Of a stretch of 64,000 nucleotides of DNA, positions 32,701-45,269 are shown in pieces (the stretch's first letter is position 1; each line of letters opens with the position of its first letter). The notes beneath the pieces were generated by a model. That model was not told the DNA's origin. It made no database searches and saw only the letters and a list, made by a program, of their open reading frames with translations. The stretch comes from Monarcha castaneiventris obscurior (lineage: Eukaryota; Chordata; Aves; Passeriformes; Monarchidae). Location of the stretch: NCBI GenBank assembly GCA_026261815.1, contig JAMPIT010000510.1:19254001-19318000 (forward strand). The letters run 5' to 3'. Position numbers and translations under genes: made by a program.

Positions 32701-33330
32701 AACAAAGGAAAGACCCAACTTAGGGAATTCCCTGCTTGGCACATCAATGATGAGATGATGCACTGCAACTCAGAGGTAGGAGGGAGCAGCTAGAACAGGG
32801 GTGGGCATTGCTGCCAAAGATTAGCTTCAAACTAAGGCCAGTGTTTCTGCATTTCCACAAAGATGGAGAGAAGGCTGACGGTGTCTCAGACGGGCAATAG
32901 CTGGAGTGAGGTGGAGCTGAGCCCTGCACCAAGGCTTCAGTGAATCATACCTGCAACCCCTGACTGACAGCACTGGTGTCTCCAGGGAGGCCTGAGGACT
33001 CACATCGATCTGCACATTTAGGAGAGCAAGAAAAGTAGTGATTTATAAGGTCAGTCAAATAAATGTGAAATTCTGTCTTGTTAATGTCGACAATTAACTC
33101 TTATATTTGCCTAAGGAAAACGGCCCTGGTGCCTTTCCTTTGGGATGCTCAGGTATGTGGCAGTGGAAGCCCATTGCTGCCTTCTGTAGGACCAGGACAA
33201 TGCTGTGTTGGCAGGCAAGAAAATGACACGGCTCCTCTGGACCTAAGTGAGCACTGAGCAGGACACAAGAACACTGGAAGTGCCCCCAGCTACAAAAACG
33301 TGGTACTCCATCGTGCTGCTGAAGCAGCAG
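29770..33330. other. Intergenic, no gene seen
   Basis: Unique sequence, GC-richer up to 30,250 and AT-rich afterwards. No coding similarity, RNA gene or clear mobile element is visible to me. Confidence 0.55.
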
Positions 33331-33336
33331 AACCTC

Positions 33337-33357
33337 CTGCTGCTGCTGCTGCTGCTG
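33337..33357 (+). repeat. (CTG)7 microsatellite
   Basis: Seven perfect CTG units, read as CAG on the - strand, where a short frame encodes poly-Gln. No real gene is evident around it. It is useful as a polymorphic marker. Confidence 0.9.
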
Positions 33358-33942
33358 CTCTGAGCAGGCTGCGTTCACTGGTTTGGGTTTCTCAGAGCCC
33401 TGGAGGAGACGTTAGATGGTTGTGAGATTCCGTCTCTAATTAGGTCCCTGTAGTGGTGAGATTGCTTCCTTTATAATCACTCAGTGGGAACTGGTACTTT
33501 ATCCTCTGTACTCAAATTTTTATGTCTTTCACCCTCATTTTCTCTCCAATGCCCAGAGTCTCCAGTCCACTGGATGACAGCTGCAAAAGCCTCTGACATT
33601 CACTTTAAGGATGATTCTTTTCAGCTGCTTCACATTTCCTTCTGACAAGCTCTTCCAGTGATATTTACTGCAACTAATGAATTAACTCACAGCTGGACCA
33701 CTTGCTAGCCTTTTCAATCCAGAGCTGTTTTAAATCTTGATTAGCTGGTATGATTTGTAAATCTCATAGAACTGCTAGGTCCAAGCTGTCCTGTCTCACA
33801 CTGTGATCAGGAGACAGTTCCCAGTCATGTAGAGCAGCAGTTCACAGGCATTAGGCATTCTGGGGGACTCTACCTCTGCAGCAGGTAGCAAAACAGTGTA
33901 TTATCCACAGGAAGTAGTTCAATTCACAAGGAAAGTTATCTG

Positions 33943-33947
33943 GATAG
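33943..33947. repeat. Left target-site duplication GATAG
   Basis: GATAG directly precedes the TG of the left LTR. The same five bases directly follow the CA of the right LTR at 36283-36287. A 5-bp duplication is usual for ERV-L-type integration. Confidence 0.65.
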
Positions 33948-35011
33948 TGTGTTGGTTTTGCATGGCCTGGTTTTGGTAGCGGGGAGGCCACAGAGGGGGC
34001 TTCTGTGAGAACCTGCTGGAAGCTTCCACCATGTCCGGAAGAGTGAATCCCTGATGCCTCTGAAGATGGACGTGCTGCTGGCCAAGGCTGGGCCAATTAG
34101 AGAAGATAGTAATGCCTCTGAGATAACATATTTAAGAATAAAATCAAAACAAAGTTTGTGTGCAGTGTTAATTCCAGCTATAGAAGAGGAGGAGGTGAGA
34201 ACATGTGAGGGAAAACAACATGACAACACCAAGGGCAGCAGAGAAGGAGGGGGAGGAGGTGCTCCAGGTGCCAGAGTTGAGGTTCCTCTGCAGGCTGTGG
34301 TGATGACCACGGTGTGAAGCAGGTTGTCCCCCTGAAGCCCATGGGGGATGCAGAGATCCACCCACAGCCCGTGGGGGAGGTGCCTGTGCCGGAGTGGGTG
34401 GATGCTTGGAGGAGGCTCTAAACCAGTGGAAGACCCCATGGAGAGAGAGGGCCCTTGTTTCCAGGCTGGAGCAGCCTGTCCTTGGAGGGCTGCACCCCAT
34501 GGAAAGAGAGACCCATGTTGCAGCAGTTTTGGGAGGCACTGTGTGCCCGTGGCAGGGGCTCACGCTGCAGCAGGGGCGGTGTGGCTGCTGCTCCTGAGAT
34601 TTAGAGCCATGCTGGGGAAGTTCATGGAGAACTGTCTCCCATGGGAGGGACCCCACGGCGTCACAGGGGAAGGGCTCCTCTCCTGGAGCAGTGGAAGAGA
34701 ATCTTGGTGATGAACTGACCAAAACCCCCATGCCCTGTCTCCCTGTGCTGTCAGTGGGAAGGAGGGAGGGGGGAAAAGGTGTTTTTAAGGGCTTATTTTA
34801 CTCCTCATTACCCTCCTCTGATTTTGTTAGTAATAAATTTACTTTGTACTTCTAAGTTGAGCCTGTTTTGCCCTTGGAATGTTTTCTCCCGGTCCTTATC
34901 TCAACTCATGATGCCTTCATTAAATTTTTCTCTTTGCCCAGCTGTGGCAGGAGAGGGTGAGTGAGTGGCTTTTGTGGGTGCCTGGCATTCAGCCAGCATC
35001 AAACCATGACA
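33948..35011 (+). repeat. Left LTR of the endogenous retrovirus
   Basis: It begins TGTGTTGGTTTTGCATGG and ends ACCATGACA, about 1,064 bp. Near the 3' end it has a poly(A) signal (AATAAA, 34832-34837) and the closing GTGAGTGAGTGGC...GGCATTCAGCCAGC region. A repeated motif, CCCATGGGGG/CCCGTGGGGG, lies at 34,337-34,377. The open frames in it are LTR sequence rather than genes. Confidence 0.8.
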
Positions 35012-35900
35012 GTTTTCGGTGGATAATGCAGGCAGTCATGAGGATTTTGAGATAAGGATATTAATTGGGAGAAATATTGGGCAAAACAAGTATTAAACCA
35101 TGTCATCAAGTAGAATGATAGTGGGGAATTCACATCATAACTGTAGTGAAGGGTCAAAGAGTGGATTTTATGTAGTTCATCCATTTTTGTTCTGTATCAT
35201 GATGATGTTATTTTTGGATTTGGTGTGGGGAACTTTTTTTCTTTTCTTTCTGTTTAGTTTAGTTGTTTTTGTTGTTCTAAGTGAAGATTGTATGTTGAAT
35301 GTGGATGATTTTTTTACTGCAGACTTTTACGGTCATTGCCAATCCTTATATAAGCTGTCTGATACTATTAATAATATTAGCAAATACCGTTGTTATGCTA
35401 TGGAATTCATGGAATTTGTTGTCATCCTGGTGCAACAGAAAACAACCTTTAGGTGAGGAGCTATTAAAATCTGCCCCAAGGCACCCAGTTCCTGGGCGGA
35501 AAGGTGTGTGGAGGGATTTGGGCAGGTTCCTAGGGTGGTTATCACCTCCCATTGCCTGGGACTTCACTCCTGAACAGGTAAACAACCCCAACAAACTGGC
35601 CCCTTGACTGATGGAAGGGGTCTTGTTTACCCCCAGGAACATGAGCAGCTTCTGGCCCTGTGCTGGGGGCTGGCCTGGGCCTACCGAGCTTTTGTTCAAT
35701 TCTCTCAGGGGACTGCAGTTGAGGCAGGAACCCAAACTGTGTTTGAGGACACTACGGCTGAGGCAGGGACTCAAACCACAGCATCCACAGTAATTGCCCC
35801 AGTAGTGAGAACAAAAAAATGGACAAGGCAAGTTGCAGGCCTGTACCACCGATCAGTAAGTGATGGGAGTAGGCAAAATCCTGGGAGGGGACACAACCAG
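35012..35900 (+). pseudogene. Retroviral internal remnant with gag-like fragment
   Basis: This is sequence between the LTRs. The first part (35,012-35,450) is AT-rich with no coding similarity. At 35604-35909 a 101-codon frame carries two copies of an EAGTQT-type motif and a basic KKWTR motif, which I associate with the gag region of passerine ERV-L elements. The frame stops soon after this motif, consistent with a deletion that removed the rest of gag, all of pol and the start of the right LTR. I saw no standard primer-binding site right after the left LTR. Confidence 0.55.
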
Positions 35901-36282
35901 GCCAGCTGACCCAAATTGCCAAAGGGATATTCCATGCCATATGACATCAGCTCAGATACAGGAAGCTAAGGAAGGGAGAGAGGAGGAAGGGGGGCATTTG
36001 TGATTCTTCAGTGTTTGTTTCCCGTTGGAACCATTACGTTCTGAAGCCCCCCTTCCCAGGAAGTGTCCGAACATCGCTGCTGATGGGAAGTAGAGGTTGA
36101 CTTTTCCCTTCACTTATGCACACACAGACTGTCACTTATTTCTTTCCTTTCACTGTAATAAAACTGCCTTATCTCACCCAATGGTTGCTCCCCATCTTAT
36201 TCCCTCCCCTGTCCCACTGGCAAGGGGAGTGATAGAGCAGCTTAGTGGGCACCCGGCATTCAGCCAAGGTCAATCTGCTACA
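35900..36282 (+). repeat. Right LTR-like end, different family from the left LTR
   Basis: It has a poly(A) signal (AATAAA, 36157-36162) and the closing GTGGGCACCCGGCATTCAGCC...CTACA. Its 3' end resembles the left LTR, but the region before it (for example GGGCATTTGTGATTCTTCAG) does not. No TGTTGG-type LTR start can be found upstream of it, so it is probably 5'-deleted. The left boundary is a guess. Confidence 0.6.
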
Positions 36283-36287
36283 GATAG
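36283..36287. repeat. Right target-site duplication GATAG
   Basis: It matches 33943-33947 exactly and starts right after the terminal CA of the element. Confidence 0.65.
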
Positions 36288-36289
36288 CT

Positions 36290-39200
36290 GGAAAAAAAAG
36301 GGCCTTACTGTTTTAGGCATGTGTGAAAAAATAAGCAATGCAACACATACTATATTTCACAAGCATCTTTCACAAGTGATATTACACAAATGCACCTTTC
36401 TCCACTTTATTTTGCAGATCCTCTTTTCTGTTTCTAGCTTCTGAGCACATCCTGAGCAATGAACAACAGGCCAGCATTTCAAATTAGGATCCTTGTCTGA
36501 GTTCCTACACAAAATTAGTCTGATTTGTATAGATTCTGCCCTTTCAAGCCCCAAGACATTTACAGGGTCAGCAGGTGTTCAGCTGTCAGGTCATCTGTAT
36601 TATGGCAACTAACAGTGAATTTAGGCATCTGATTTTCAGTGATTTGAACTCCAGCTTTAAAATTCTGTCCTGGAGGTAAGTGGCAAACTGGAATTTGCAG
36701 CCCAGAGCCTGGGAACACACTAGTCATGTAGTTGCCTAAGTTCAGGCTGAAAAGTCAATGCTCAGTGGAGGCTTTTCACTTATCAGAAGAGTCAGAGCAA
36801 AACAGGAAGTTATTAATATCAGAGCCTGAACTGACTTGAGAGTTAGACAGTATCAAACAGAAGGTGTCTCCCCTTTTTCCTGTTTATCTCTTGCTAGCTC
36901 AGAAGACAGGGGAGATGAAGAGGTAAAGAGTTTCATAATTTGGTGCTACAAGGCAGTGAAATTGAACCGGCAGGCTGTACATCATTACACAAAGTATATG
37001 GCACCACTTTCCTCAAATCTTTAAAGCTTTTGCTGTACTTTTAAACAAACAGGGAAGCTATTTTGAAATGATGGGGTGGAACATGACAAAACAATGCAGT
37101 GCAATGGCATGCAGGAGTAGACAAAGTGAGCAATAAATGAAACTACAGGGGAGGGTAATAGGCTGCCTTAGTATCATTATCTTAGGAAAACACTGGAACT
37201 AAAGAACTTTCTCTTGAGAAAGTGTCATTTGATTTTTAAATAACACAGGTCATTAGGACTACAGTTCCATGTTGTGTCTGCATGATGGTTTATCAAAGCA
37301 AGATCAAATTACTGGCAGGGTCCTGGGAGGAAGCTCCAGGGTAAAGGAAAAATACCGTATACAGTGTCTTACCACCACACAATGCAGAAATGAGCAAACT
37401 TGCTGGACTCATGGCCCAGCCTCAGCACATCAGCACAGCACACACCAGACTGCATTCAGCTCTCTGTTTTCACTGCTGCCCAACACAGTATTTTCTTTCA
37501 AACAAGGGCAATTTTAAAAAACACCCTTTCTAAAAGGGAACTGGACACAGTCCCTCCTTGAAAGACAAGATTGAGTAGGAAACCCTGCACTGAGAACAGC
37601 TAGCAAGGTCAAAAATGGAGTGCTGACATGTTGGGATGCGGGGTCATTGGCTGTCTGAGCTCTTCTGTGTTTCGCCAGCCACTGTGAAGGTAACAGGGCC
37701 AGGGAGCTGCCTCCCTGGCCTCCATGTTTGCAGAGAATTTATTAAAAGACTCATATTGGGCACAGAAAAACTGGCACTGAGCAGGCAAAAGGCAAACCCC
37801 AAGAATATTTATTTGTTTTGACTTATGATTGGGCAGGTCACACTTCCTAGTATAACTTGACTGTTCCCTAAAAAACAAAACACAAAACACAGTAAGTAGG
37901 TGTCAGCTGCCTGGGAAAGGTTTCTTTTCTTTTGGAGAAACAGGAGATTTCATGTGAGGACTCGTTCACTGGGTGCTTTCACTCTTTCAGATATCTAGAG
38001 GTTTGGGCCTCTTTCTTTTTTTCCCATCCTATCTTGTTGAGACACTCACAGCCACATGAAATAAATTCCTAGAAGGAGATCACTCCCACAGAGCCTTACA
38101 CCTCTCAATTTACACTAGAAAAACATTGTTTGTACCTGCAGAAGATTTTAAAAAAAGAGGTGCATCTTCTTTTCTGTCCTTAATAAGCTTTCAGCTGCAA
38201 ACACAAGGCAAGAGTCACTCTTTCTTTCCACTGAGGTTGCAGATGTCACAAAAAACATCACAAATTTCATTGCTGCTTAAAGGAGATCTGCTGTACATGA
38301 CTTGCAGGAATCACTACCTCTGACAAGATTTGTTAACTACAATACTAAGGCATACAGTGTAATCCCCAGGGGAAGACCCAGAAGACAGCTGTCCCCTCAA
38401 AATGGCCCTTTTTTTTCCATTCAGGCCACTTTAGGGGTGCTGGGTAAAGAGGGGTACAGCAAGCAGCTTCCAGGCTCCCAGCTACATGTTTTTGTGATCC
38501 CCTGAGCTAATGGGTGAGGAGGAGGAGGGAAGGAGGAAGAACAGTATCAGATGAAATGGAACTAGGCAAGACAAAAGAGTGGTTACTAGCAAAAGAAAAA
38601 GAATACTATAAATAAAGCTATGAATAGTTTTCATGTTTAAGCAAGAAATGCAAGAGGTATGAAATGAAGCAGAATTAAGAGAAAGCATTCTGCAGAGTGA
38701 ATTAGAGAGATTTACAGCACAATATCAGTTCCCTGTGCAGCTCAAGTCAAACATTGCTTTGCATTTTAAAGTCAGGTACACCGAGTGCTCTGAAGGATCC
38801 CCTTTGCTGTCCATTGCCTACGGTAAAAAGATGATGCAGACCAAACCACTTCAGGGCCTGATATGATTCTCTCCTAACTGTAACAGAATTCCTCACAGGT
38901 ATGAATCCCATACACCTCAGGGGTATGGAAGTATGTTCTTCCTTGGAGAATGAGGAACAAAAGGCAGAAGGATGGGAGCAGCTTACACAAGGGAGCCACT
39001 GGCAAGGCAGAAACCTGGATGTAGATCACCCAAGCTCCAAGCTAGCATCTGAACTTCTAGACACACCCTCTTCTCCCTCAAAATGTGAGAAAAGAAGAAA
39101 TAAAAGCAAAACCATACCATAGTGGTTTGAGTCATTTGAGAGTCCTGGCTGCAACCTCCCACACAGCAATCACCACACAATCTTGGCTGCTTTCCCCATT

Positions 39201-42200
39201 GCCATCTTACCTTTCCCTCTCAGGCTTTCTGTTGTGTTCTGACATTAACTGGGAGCTGCCTGAGGCAGAAGCTGTTTAAGCTTCCCCATTATTTTGCATG
39301 CAGCATGAAGTATCACAGGGTGTCTTAGAGGTTTTGACTCTGAACTGAGTTTTTGAGAGAGAGTCAAATTACTTAATGTCACTTGGGTCTGCCTTCTGAA
39401 GCTTTTCCACACTTAGGAACAGCCGGCAGAAGCAGTGGAAGTGAGCAAGAGCCATCTGTGCACATTGCTCAGGTTTTACTATTTCTGCTCACTCTGAGAT
39501 TTTTGGTATCAGGGAAATTATTTAGGCTGCAGGACATAGCTCTTGAGGGCAACAAGGATCTGGCTAGTGAGGCTGTCCTTAGCCTAGGCAAGCCTAAAAG
39601 ATGCGCATGCAGCAGCAGCTGCTGCTTTGTAGGAATGAGGCCCTGCAAATTTTTTTATTCATACTTATGTCCAAAGTGTTGCTGTGAAGGATTTATGCAA
39701 TAGATATGTGACCGTGTGTTCCAGTTCCACTGCTAACTATTCCTCTGTGTCTCCTCTCTCACTGCCCTTCAAGGCCTTGCTCTGAATATAGTGATGCATA
39801 CTGCTCCTGAGGAGTCTTGGGAGAGAATGTAGAGGGCATAGATTTGCTTCAAAGCAGATCTTCAAACATCTGTTTGTACTTACAGCATGAATATTCAGCT
39901 CGCTACAGCACATAGCTGCCTGTAGCTTCAAGGCAAACGCAAATGCTAAGAGGTATTAAACACTCATAAACATAAACAAGATAGCCTGAAGCAGCTTATC
40001 AGTTAGGTGGTAATGGGTGGGGAAAGGCTCCTGTATTTAAGGCCCAGGCATTTTCCCACTGATTTTTGCCATGTTAGTAATGAGCCAGGGAGAGGAAAAC
40101 TCCCATGTGTTTTAGCCAGGAAATACTGCTCAGGTCAGTCCTGACTCTCTCCTGCTGTGGCTCCTGCTTGCTGCTGCACCAGGGTGCAAGGGCAGTCTCT
40201 GGCCAGGCACCCTCTGAGTCAGGAGAGGAAAGACAACTGCTCATGCCAGCTCCATTCCTGACAGCCAGGCCACCACGATGGCAGGTTACCCTTGTAGCAG
40301 AACAGAGGTTACACTGAAAGATAAGGGACTTCCCCAGCAGCAGAGCCTCACTAGCTGGCCATACAGGAGCATCAGGGGAAGGCTCTGGCCCCAGATTATT
40401 GGTTGGTTGGAAAACAAATGAGCAGATGAAGTCACTGTCACCTGCTGTTGCTTGACACCACTCTGCCACAACAGGGTAGAGCGGCACTGAGACACAGGAA
40501 CACTTTTACCATTACCTGAGAGATAGGTATCATGATTAATCTGATAGAAGTTGGTAGTGTTTCAGTCCCCTCCACACCTTCAACGTGAATGAGAAGAACA
40601 TTTGGCTGGCTTGAAGAGCCTATATAACCTTGCATTAGCATCAGATGACTGCCAGTTCTGGTGTAAAGGAGGGGACAGAAATATGGGGCAGGATCTGTTA
40701 CACAGATCTTGAGGCACAGAAGCAGAGCTGTTCTAGGTGGGCATAAACCATTATGGACAACATCTCAGTATCTCTAGTTCACAGTCTTCTGTTTAGTCTA
40801 ATCCCACCTCCTTGGAGATTTCAACTCAAATGCCATTTGGAGCAGCTCTGCCCTGGACATATATTGTCTTCTGCCAACTCCACTGCAGGGACTGGAATCT
40901 TTGCCAGCAGAGCAGTAAAAGCAGCTGGGTGGGTCACCTCTCCAGTCACCTCACCATCATTTGTTAGAGCTCATTTGTCAGAGCCCTAAATCACAACACA
41001 ACCACTAGAAATCAGCCCAAAATGGATATGGCTAGACCACAAGACCTGAAAATTCTCTAAAAATGTGCAATCTAGTTCAATAAATAGTGCCTTTCCCAGG
41101 ACAAATAACTTGGGTTCTCCAAGCAAAACAGTGTCAGCAAGAAAAGCATTTTACACCAATATTTTTGGCAGTATAGAAACATCCCTGTATATTACATGGT
41201 ACTTACTACAAGAGCAGAAGCTTCCAATGTAGATCCACATTCACTTTTGCATTTCTGGAGGTGAAAAGGGGTTTTCAGTCATGTTGAGCTAATGCGACTG
41301 AGCCAAGAGGAATTAAAGCTATGCCCTTTCCTGCCTGTTGAGACATGGTGAAAGAAAGCAGCCACCTTAAATCAAAGGGTCCAGATTCAGGGAGGTGCTC
41401 CAGCTAGAAGTCAGAAGGCAGTTTACAGATACTTTGATAACTTGAGCTTTTATCATTACACAGGCCCCCAAGATCAGTTGGTGAGGGCTGGGTAAGTTTC
41501 CTCATATGGTATTTGAAGGTAAAGACAATCTACATTTGCTTCCCACAGGCAAGCCCAGGCAGCTACAGTGTGTTATAAAAAGAGGAGATTAAATGCAAGT
41601 TTTGTAGCACTACTGTATGAAAAGATACAATCAGCTATATCATTAGGAGCTTAGGAGTTAGGATTCTAAATCTGATGTAGGCACCTTTGAAGCACCAGTT
41701 TTGTCAAGAATATCCCATGCTTTGTCCTATCTTGAAAACTGAATTGTTTAGCTATTAAAAGAGATTAATGTAATCTCTGTGTCTATGAAATTGGATTTTG
41801 CAAGTGTTTGCTTACTGTACTATCTCCAGTGCAGTGAATGAGATCTCTGCTGCTTTTCACGTTGCTATAATTACAGGTCACACCTTGTTTGAGCTCAGTG
41901 TGTGCTGGCACTGCCAGCAGGACAAAGTGCCTGGCAGGCTGCAGGAGGAGGCTGGCAGGGAGAGGGAAGTTCCACAGAGGCCACTGGTGATGTAACATGT
42001 TGCTTTGGACCCCTCAGCGTGAGCAGGCCCACTTAGAGGGGCATGAGATGGCTGGCAGAGAGCGTATGACCTAGGAGCAGAGGCTGAGGGAGCAGAGGTG
42101 GGTTTAGTCCAGAGACAGGGAGATGGAGGGCTGATCCAACAGGACCCAACTGTAAATCACACCTCGCTCAGGGGGAGACTGACAGACCCCAATCCATCCT

Positions 42201-42280
42201 GCAAGCAACAGATGGACAAATGAGGGGCAACAAACCCAGGCTGAAGCCTGGGAGAAGAGCATGCATATTAGGAGAAAACA
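36290..42280. other. Intergenic, no gene seen (6 kb)
   Basis: AT-rich unique sequence with only short open frames. TATA-like strings occur (for example CTATATAA near 40,620), but without CpG context or a linked reading frame. A purine-rich GGAGG tract lies at 38,517-38,540. No mobile element is confidently identified. Confidence 0.55.
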
Positions 42281-42282
42281 TG

Positions 42283-42455
42283 CCCAGAGAGGGAGACTGC
42301 ATTCTCCATCCTTGGAGGCTTTCAAGGCTTGGCTAGACAATGCCAAAGCTGACTTGATGTCGTGTGATAGTCCTGCGCTAAGCAGGAGCCTGGATGACCT
42401 TAGGCCTTCAGAGGACTCTTCCAACCAACATTTCTGTGTTTCTGTTCTTTTCCTA
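42283..42455 (+). mobile_element. CR1 retrotransposon 3' end
   Basis: Sense CR1: CATTCTCCATCCTTGGAGGC, TTTCAAGGCTTGGCTAGACA, then GCCTGGATGACCTTAGGCC and TCTTCCAACCAACATTTCTGTG. It is about 170 bp and moderately diverged, ending near the usual tail. Confidence 0.85.
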
Positions 42456-42459
42456 GTGT

Positions 42460-44530
42460 AAGAAATGGACACTCTTCAGCTCCATGGATACATGTCCTTT
42501 ATGCTAACTAAGGAGCTGGTCCTGCAGTCTTCCTTCCAAGAAGCGAACAGTAAAGGTTAAGAAATCCTAGCCCCTCTCCACCCCTCCTTCTCTCACAGGC
42601 TGCAGTGTGTTGTGCCCATCTCCAGCCTCCACTTTGCTGCAGAAACATGGCTTGTGGTCCTGTGAACATGGTCTAGCCATGAATGTTGACAGTCCAGTTG
42701 CTTCACTCAGAACTAAATGGTAGAAGAAGAGATATCCCAGGGCAGGAGGCAATTGCTGCTGGGATTTCTGCTTGTCATCAACTAACCCAGGCCATGTCTC
42801 CTTGCAGCAGGTTCTGTTCACTTGAGGATCCTGGCACAGTTACTTTATTGCTGCTTCCACCCATGCACACCACAGACACTTCAGCAGGCTCCTTTTCTGC
42901 TAACAGAGGGATCATGAAGCATCCTCTGGCTGCCTGAAGCAACTTCTCTCTCTAGCCACAGACCTGCAACTCCATGCCCCAATCTTTGCAATGTTTGCTA
43001 GCCCTTTGCATCCTCTGTATGTCCTCTGCCAAGTTCCCCTCTCTTGGGAAAAAGGGATCTATTTGCTGAGTTTGTATTTACTCATCATGGCAGACAAGCT
43101 TCTGACAAGCCATCTCTCTGTAGCGCTGCAGCCCTACAGTGCTGTCCTGCATGGGTAGTGGGTAAAAATAAAACACAGGGTTTTAAAATGGTCATTCTTT
43201 CCTTTTTGCAGCAGATGAAAATCTAACTTGCTTTCTCTTTCCCAGAAGTAATCTTGACTGCAGTGGCTTGAGAAGTGCCCTGGCAGTAGAAAGGTTCTTG
43301 TTAATGACTGATTGCTGCAGGGCAGGGGATGAATTGGTGCTCTGATACAGGGAGAAGGGCAGAAGAGAAAGAAGTCAAATGAGCAGGTGCCTGTAGTTGT
43401 TATGCTTCTCCTGATGTATCTGGCAGAGACTGCAGAAATGACTGGGTGACTAATGGAAGTGCTTGTGTAATATGGGGAGCCCCACACCCCAAAACACCAC
43501 AGGCACAGACAGTGTCATCACCAGCAACAAGCTATCCAACACTGGTGGAAGGGACAAAGAACCAGCATCTGTGTCCTCTGCTCTCAGACAGAAAAATAAT
43601 CTTTTGTCTTCCTCTTTCTTTTGACTTTGTAAACAGTTTTAGAGACTGTTTATATACAACTTGTTTTGTCCAGTTGGATACATCTGGGTTACTTGTTCTG
43701 TCTGTTCTCTTCAGTTTGAAGCACCTCCTCACTAACTGCTGTTTCTTTGACCAAGCTTTACTTTTGCCTTCTGAATTCTATAATGAATCAACAGCACACA
43801 CACACACAGCCCCAATACCACCCTCAGTGCCTCCCAGGGTTCTGAGATGCCCTCAAAGCCAGATCCAAACCTCAAAGTGAAGACATGGCACAAAAGTGCT
43901 GCCTCAGGGCTTCTCTCCACCCACGAGTGTTCCGGCAGCTGAGTGCCTGTGCTAGCCTTTTCACCCCAAACTGTATTCAGCCCACAGTAACTTGCTCCCA
44001 GCAGCTCCATTAGTTCTCCTCACCTGGCAGACAGCAGCCCCACAACCTCTGCTCATTGTGCCAGGTACAAACAGGACCAGACATTCTGGGGAGCTCTGCA
44101 GCAGCAGTATATGGTGGCTATGATGGACCTAATTAGATTGAATGGAGACAGAAGCAAAGGCAAAGATGGCATCATGGAAAGCTGACAGAGAGCAGCTACG
44201 GTTCCCTCAGAGCTGCACTAGCACCAAACACTGCATCTTGCTGAAATGTGCTGCCATTAGAAAGTCCACCTGCATGTACCACATTTTCAAGTTTCAGGGA
44301 GACTGGCACAAGGTCTGGGGGAAGCTGCTACAAGTGTGGGGCTGTATGCATGCTGTGGAGCTGAAGGAGCACCTGGTAAGTGCTGAGAACTGACAACAAT
44401 TTATATGTACACACAGCTTTACATGGTCTTATTGGTATCTGAACATTTGCTACTGCTTAAAAGACAACCCAGTTCTGACCTACCTACACAGAGGATCTTG
44501 GGTATTGATTTTAAAGGCACATGGATAGGC
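42460..44530. other. Intergenic, no gene seen; (CA)n at 43,795
   Basis: Unique sequence with a short (CA)7 microsatellite at about 43,795-43,808. No gene or RNA is recognised. Confidence 0.55.
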
Positions 44531-44540
44531 TGGAATGCAA

Positions 44541-45265
44541 TCACAGAATCATAGAATCATTTATGTTGGAAAAGAGTTATAACAGCATTGAATCCAACTA
44601 TTAAGCCAGCAATTCCCAGTGCACCACTAACCCAGGTCCCTCAGTGCCATAGCTACATGTCTTTTAAATACCTCCAGGAATGGTGACTCCGCCACTTCCC
44701 TAGGCAGCCTGGTCCAGTGCTTGACAATCCCTTTAGTGAACAAATTTTTCCAAGTATTCAGTGCAAAGATCCTTTTCCCCCTCTGAGACAGGTGTGCCCC
44801 ATCTGTCACCAGCAGCCCTGCTGTCATGTAAACTGACCCATGATCAAAATCCCCCAAATTTTGTGGGTGACACCAGGCTCAGAGCCAGGTATTGATCTGT
44901 TGTCTCTTCCTGTTTCTTTCCTTATCATTCCCTGCAACTGGTAGGATAATGGAGAACACTACCTATGGTCCTGATCCCTTAACCAGTTCTCCCAAATCCC
45001 TGAAGTGTCTCCTGATTGCCCTTAGACTTTCTGGTGCAACTTCATTGCCGCCTACCTGAAAATCAATAGTGGAGAAAAATCTGAGGGCTGTGTGCAGGTA
45101 AGAAGCTTTCTCTTCACATCTTTAACCTATGCCCCAGAGAGGCATCAGACTTCCCTCAGAAGTGCTCCAGACAGCATACTGGGCCTTCTGCTCCCTTCAG
45201 ACAGGAGTCTCCCATGGTGATGACCTGTCTCATTTTCTTCATGGAAGTGATGCCTTTCCTGGTCT
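44541..45265 (-). mobile_element. Longer CR1 retrotransposon copy, 3' 0.7 kb
   Basis: The + strand begins with the inverted terminal repeat CACAGAATCATAGAATCA, the signature end of CR1. It continues with ATGTTGGAAAAGAGTTATAA, AATACCTCCAGGAATGGTGA, TCCGCCACTTCCCTAGGCAG and further antisense 3'-region sequence. The part from about 44,990 to 45,245 (TTTCTGGTGCAACTTCATTG, ACAGGAGTCTCCCATGG) fits the more upstream antisense region of avian CR1. This is the longest CR1 copy in the window. The left-hand end is certain and the right-hand end approximate. Confidence 0.78.
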
Positions 45266-45269
45266 TAAA

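Larger units (their letters stand above)
33948..36282 (+). mobile_element. Internally deleted ERV-L-like endogenous retrovirus (2.3 kb)
   Basis: The element starts TGTG and ends TACA and is flanked by GATAG on both sides, which argues for one integration event. It holds a left LTR (33948-35011), about 0.9 kb of internal sequence with a retroviral gag-like remnant, and a right LTR-like end (to 36282). The two LTR ends share the closing GGCATTCAGCCA segment but differ through most of their length. The copy is therefore either a mosaic of two related LTR families or two nested pieces. Envelope, pol and most of gag are missing, so it cannot move by itself. LTRs of this type are typical of songbird genomes. 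Confidence 0.75.

Noticed and set aside
34054..34731. Frames of 87-187 codons at 34.1-34.7 kb
   Set aside because: They lie inside the left retroviral LTR, which is non-coding.
40621..40628. TATA-like CTATATAA
   Set aside because: It sits in AT-rich DNA with no CpG-rich context, linked frame or poly(A) signal.
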